Part shown: in pieces, positions 62,262-64,000 of the stretch
Numbering within the stretch: position 1 is the first letter of the stretch
How the letters are laid out: each line of letters opens with the position of its first letter
NCBI RefSeq assembly: GCF_001438655.1
Contig: NZ_JQBR01000003.1
Span: forward strand, 124,001-188,000
Source: Pediococcus cellicola
GTDB lineage: Bacteria; Bacillota; Bacilli; Lactobacillales; Lactobacillaceae
DNA length: 64,000 nucleotides
Direction of reading: 5' to 3'
Position numbers and translations under genes: made by a program
Notes under the pieces: model-generated
Seen by the model: the letters and a program-made list of their open reading frames with translations, nothing else
Databases searched by the model: none
Told to the model about the DNA's origin: nothing

Positions 62262-63149
62262 ATGATTCAATCTGGAGAAATATTCCACGAGTTACGCAAG
62301 GGTAAATCAATCACTCTACAAGAAGCCGGAAAAGACATTGTATCAGTACCGTTTTTATCTCAATTTGAACGTGGGTTAAGCGATATTTCGTATTCACATT
62401 TATTAAAACTACTTGATCGTATCAAGGTAAAGCCCTCTGAGTTTGACTACCTATTCCATCAACGCAATAAAAAAAGTGACGATTCTGTAATGAATTTGCA
62501 GGAAGCCTATCAATCAGGTAACGTTACGGTACTTAAACAATATTTGAATCTTTGGCACAAGGGCAGCGATCGCTACTCCAAGCTGCAAGTTATTCAACTA
62601 AAAATGATGCTTGTTACTTTAGGAGAAGGTCAAATTTCAAAAAACGAGATTACATATTTGCAAGAATATTTTGCAAAAATTGAAAATTGGTCTTTTTATG
62701 AACTATATCTCTTTGGTCATGCAATGCCATTTATGGATGTTAAATCAGCTGCTAGCCTTGTTCGTGTGTTAACTAAAAAAATAAATCTATATGGCAACTT
62801 TCGGCAAGATAGTTTCTCAATCGTATTCTATTTATACAATAATTTAATTTTAAACTTAGTAGCTACTGGTGACTTTGAGCAGGCAATGGCGTTTGTTAAT
62901 TTATTGAAAAATAACGGCTTCAGTGAACGTGATTACTATCACAAAACGCGTTATTTTTCTCTTGAAGGATTGGTTAAGTATAAGCAAAACAGAAAAGAAG
63001 AAGGGGTAGCACTTTTAAAGCGATCTATTGATATTACCGTGTTAGTTATGCATGATGATCATTTTATAACTAATGAATTTAACTTTTTAAAACAATATAT
63101 AACTGATACAGATCTAAAAAAGGTATTTATAAACTGGAATAATTTGTAG
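62262..63149 (+). CDS. Rgg/GadR/MutR-type transcriptional regulator
   Basis: 295 aa: N-terminal XRE HTH (GEIFHELRKGKSITLQEAGK, PFLSQFERGLSDISYSHLLK) with a long all-helical TPR-like C-terminal domain (about 80-295), the layout of Rgg proteins that bind small peptides. Divergent from the MFS exporter. Start ATG behind GGAGG. Peptide dependence is inferred from the family. Confidence 0.85.
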   Translation: MIQSGEIFHELRKGKSITLQEAGKDIVSVPFLSQFERGLSDISYSHLLKLLDRIKVKPSEFDYLFHQRNKKSDDSVMNLQEAYQSGNVTVLKQYLNLWHKGSDRYSKLQVIQLKMMLVTLGEGQISKNEITYLQEYFAKIENWSFYELYLFGHAMPFMDVKSAASLVRVLTKKINLYGNFRQDSFSIVFYLYNNLILNLVATGDFEQAMAFVNLLKNNGFSERDYYHKTRYFSLEGLVKYKQNRKEEGVALLKRSIDITVLVMHDDHFITNEFNFLKQYITDTDLKKVFINWNNL

Positions 63150-63582
63150 GCAATTTTGTTATACTTTTGCGAAATAAAGTAAATGACGTTTTAGTACTTT
63201 ATACAATTGATGATAATGAGTTAATTTTTATTGATATTCAAGTTAGCTCACATAACCGGCCTTTCTCAATCAAAATAGTTCAGCTAAATAGCATAAACAC
63301 AACAAATAAAATAGTTTTAGCACCTTTTCGCTATCTTCTATCAATTTAAAATCGTCTTAAAAAACTGATAACATTGTGATCATCTCTACCAAAGATATCT
63401 TTACCAATAGCATAGTAATTTACTAAGCTACTACGAATAAGGGATTAAAAACTTGTTTTTCAAGACAAAAATAGGTTTGAATTTAAGTAGTTCACATATT
63501 TATCAAAATTTTGACCTACATATTGTTTTCGATTTAAATACGTGTCATTTTCTTGTTGTAGAAGCTCAAAGTCAAATCCATT
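63150..63582. other. Intergenic region downstream of Rgg-type gene
   Basis: AT-rich 433 bp. A 60-codon frame at 63167-63349 (TTG start, no ribosome site) is not convincing. I see no RNA gene and no clear peptide gene. Confidence 0.4.
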
Positions 63583-63613
63583 AAAAAATAGCCCTCGCGA
63601 GGGCTATTTTTTA
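63583..63613. terminator. Strong bidirectional terminator
   Basis: AAAAAATAGCCCTCG pairs perfectly with CGAGGGCTATTTTTT. It closes the partial ArsR gene on the minus strand. Confidence 0.93.
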
Positions 63614-63637
63614 AACACATAAGTGTTATACTTCAAT

Positions 63638-64000
63638 CTATGAATATTCCAGGTGTAAATTCAAGCCAATCGTATCGTTTAAGAAGATTTCTCCCTTTCT
63701 AGTTAGTTCTACTGCTCGGGAATTTTCCGATTTAATGACAAATTCTCTTTTTAACAAAGATATAAAGATTGCATTCCCCACGGCTCCAGCAATGTGATCC
63801 TTTCTTTCGCTCCAGTCTAAACAAGGCTTACAAAAGGCCCTTTTTTTTTGACTAAGTTGCGCTAAGTTTAGATTGAAGTTTTTTTGTAAATAATTACTTC
63901 CACTTGTGGTGACTAGGAAATCATTGTTTTTTTCAATAATGACATTATTATTTAAAAAAGTCTGGGTTAAACCTACACCTAATTTACCAGCTAGATGATC
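63638..64000 (-). CDS. ArsR-type regulator, C-terminal part (runs off window)
   Basis: The minus strand is open from the window edge to TAG at 63638 (120 codons). It carries FCKPCLDWSERKDHIAGAVG, the hallmark C-terminal segment of a group of ArsR-family regulators (CLDWxERxxHLxGALG), followed by SRAVELTRKGEIFL. The N-terminal HTH lies beyond the window. Target unknown; other members control nearby MFS exporters or metabolic genes. Confidence 0.8.
   Translation of the reverse strand, partial: DHLAGKLGVGLTQTFLNNNVIIEKNNDFLVTTSGSNYLQKNFNLNLAQLSQKKRAFCKPCLDWSERKDHIAGAVGNAIFISLLKREFVIKSENSRAVELTRKGEIFLNDTIGLNLHLEYS

Noticed and set aside
63167-63349. 60-codon frame downstream of the Rgg-type gene
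   Set aside because: TTG start, no ribosome binding site, no recognisable pattern; likely chance in AT-rich DNA.
63270-63350. Minus-strand hydrophobic short peptide frame (LKLFYLLCLCYLAELF) near the Rgg-type gene
   Set aside because: Resembles a short hydrophobic signalling peptide, but it has no spaced ribosome site and starts with GTG or TTG, so not supported.
1-64000. Insertion sequences, prophage, CRISPR, tRNA or rRNA genes
   Set aside because: No transposase, integrase, phage structural gene, spaced direct-repeat array, or tRNA/rRNA sequence was recognised.

Overview
The window is AT-rich, densely packed chromosomal DNA from a low-GC Gram-positive lactic acid bacterium, most likely a member of Lactobacillaceae. 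The evidence is the AGGAGG-type ribosome binding sites, CcpA-type cre sequences, Rho-independent terminators, a MucBP surface protein with an LPQxxE-like end, class IIa bacteriocin immunity-type proteins, L-rhamnose and malonate catabolic operons, and small DUF proteins typical of lactobacilli. I found no rRNA, tRNA or CRISPR array. The right edge cuts an ArsR-type regulator gene; the left edge has no gene crossing it.

Layout. 0-5.8 kb: c-di-GMP genes (membrane GGDEF, stand-alone EAL), a TauE/SafE permease, a 14-TM drug exporter, a glutathione peroxidase-type thiol peroxidase and a DUF1697 protein. 5.8-9.7 kb: two tandem paralogous amidohydrolases divergent from an unrecognised multispanning permease. 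9.7-16.9 kb: rhamnose operon (MFS permease, rhaB, rhaM, rhaA, rhaD, YczE-like protein) divergent from an AraC regulator, with two near-perfect cre sites between them. 16.9-24.8 kb: biotin-independent malonate decarboxylase operon mdcH-A-B-C-DE-G (beta and gamma carboxylase subunits fused) divergent from a LysR regulator, with a 16-bp palindrome between them. 24.9-33.2 kb: membrane acyltransferase, GNAT and XRE genes, VOC protein, PadR-DUF1048-ABC exporter operon, CLC channel.

33.2-38.1 kb is the most unusual part: a small bacteriocin-like island. A 66-residue peptide with a near double-glycine leader and a divergent pediocin-like Cys motif overlaps a 104-aa immunity-sized gene. Around it lie a second immunity-sized protein with a membrane partner, a decayed duplicate of that block, three related two-TM small proteins (one with an amber codon) and two paralogous XRE-4TM regulators. 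A 13-bp palindrome recurs upstream of three of the operons.

38.4-44.9 kb: YdaT-like protein, DUF3737 plus a PatB-type C-S lyase, and a LysR/flavodoxin/SDR/cupin/carboxymuconolactone decarboxylase redox cluster. 45-46.6 kb: a MucBP surface-protein gene broken by an in-frame TGA. 46.7-51 kb: GGDEF protein with a degenerate EAL domain, UDG-like protein, HAD phosphatase, second TauE/SafE. 51-54 kb: orphan class IIa-type immunity protein, small membrane proteins, GNAT, AlkD-like protein, lipase-like hydrolase. 54-64 kb: mntH with a universal stress protein, prolyl iminopeptidase, P-loop protein, DUF2798, a TetM/EF-G-like GTPase with a perfect Fur-type box upstream, an MFS exporter divergent from an Rgg-type regulator, and the partial ArsR regulator.

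Start codons were often moved inward from the longest reading frame where a Shine-Dalgarno sequence dictated it; each case is stated. All functions are inferred from motifs and family knowledge read by eye, without database searches.
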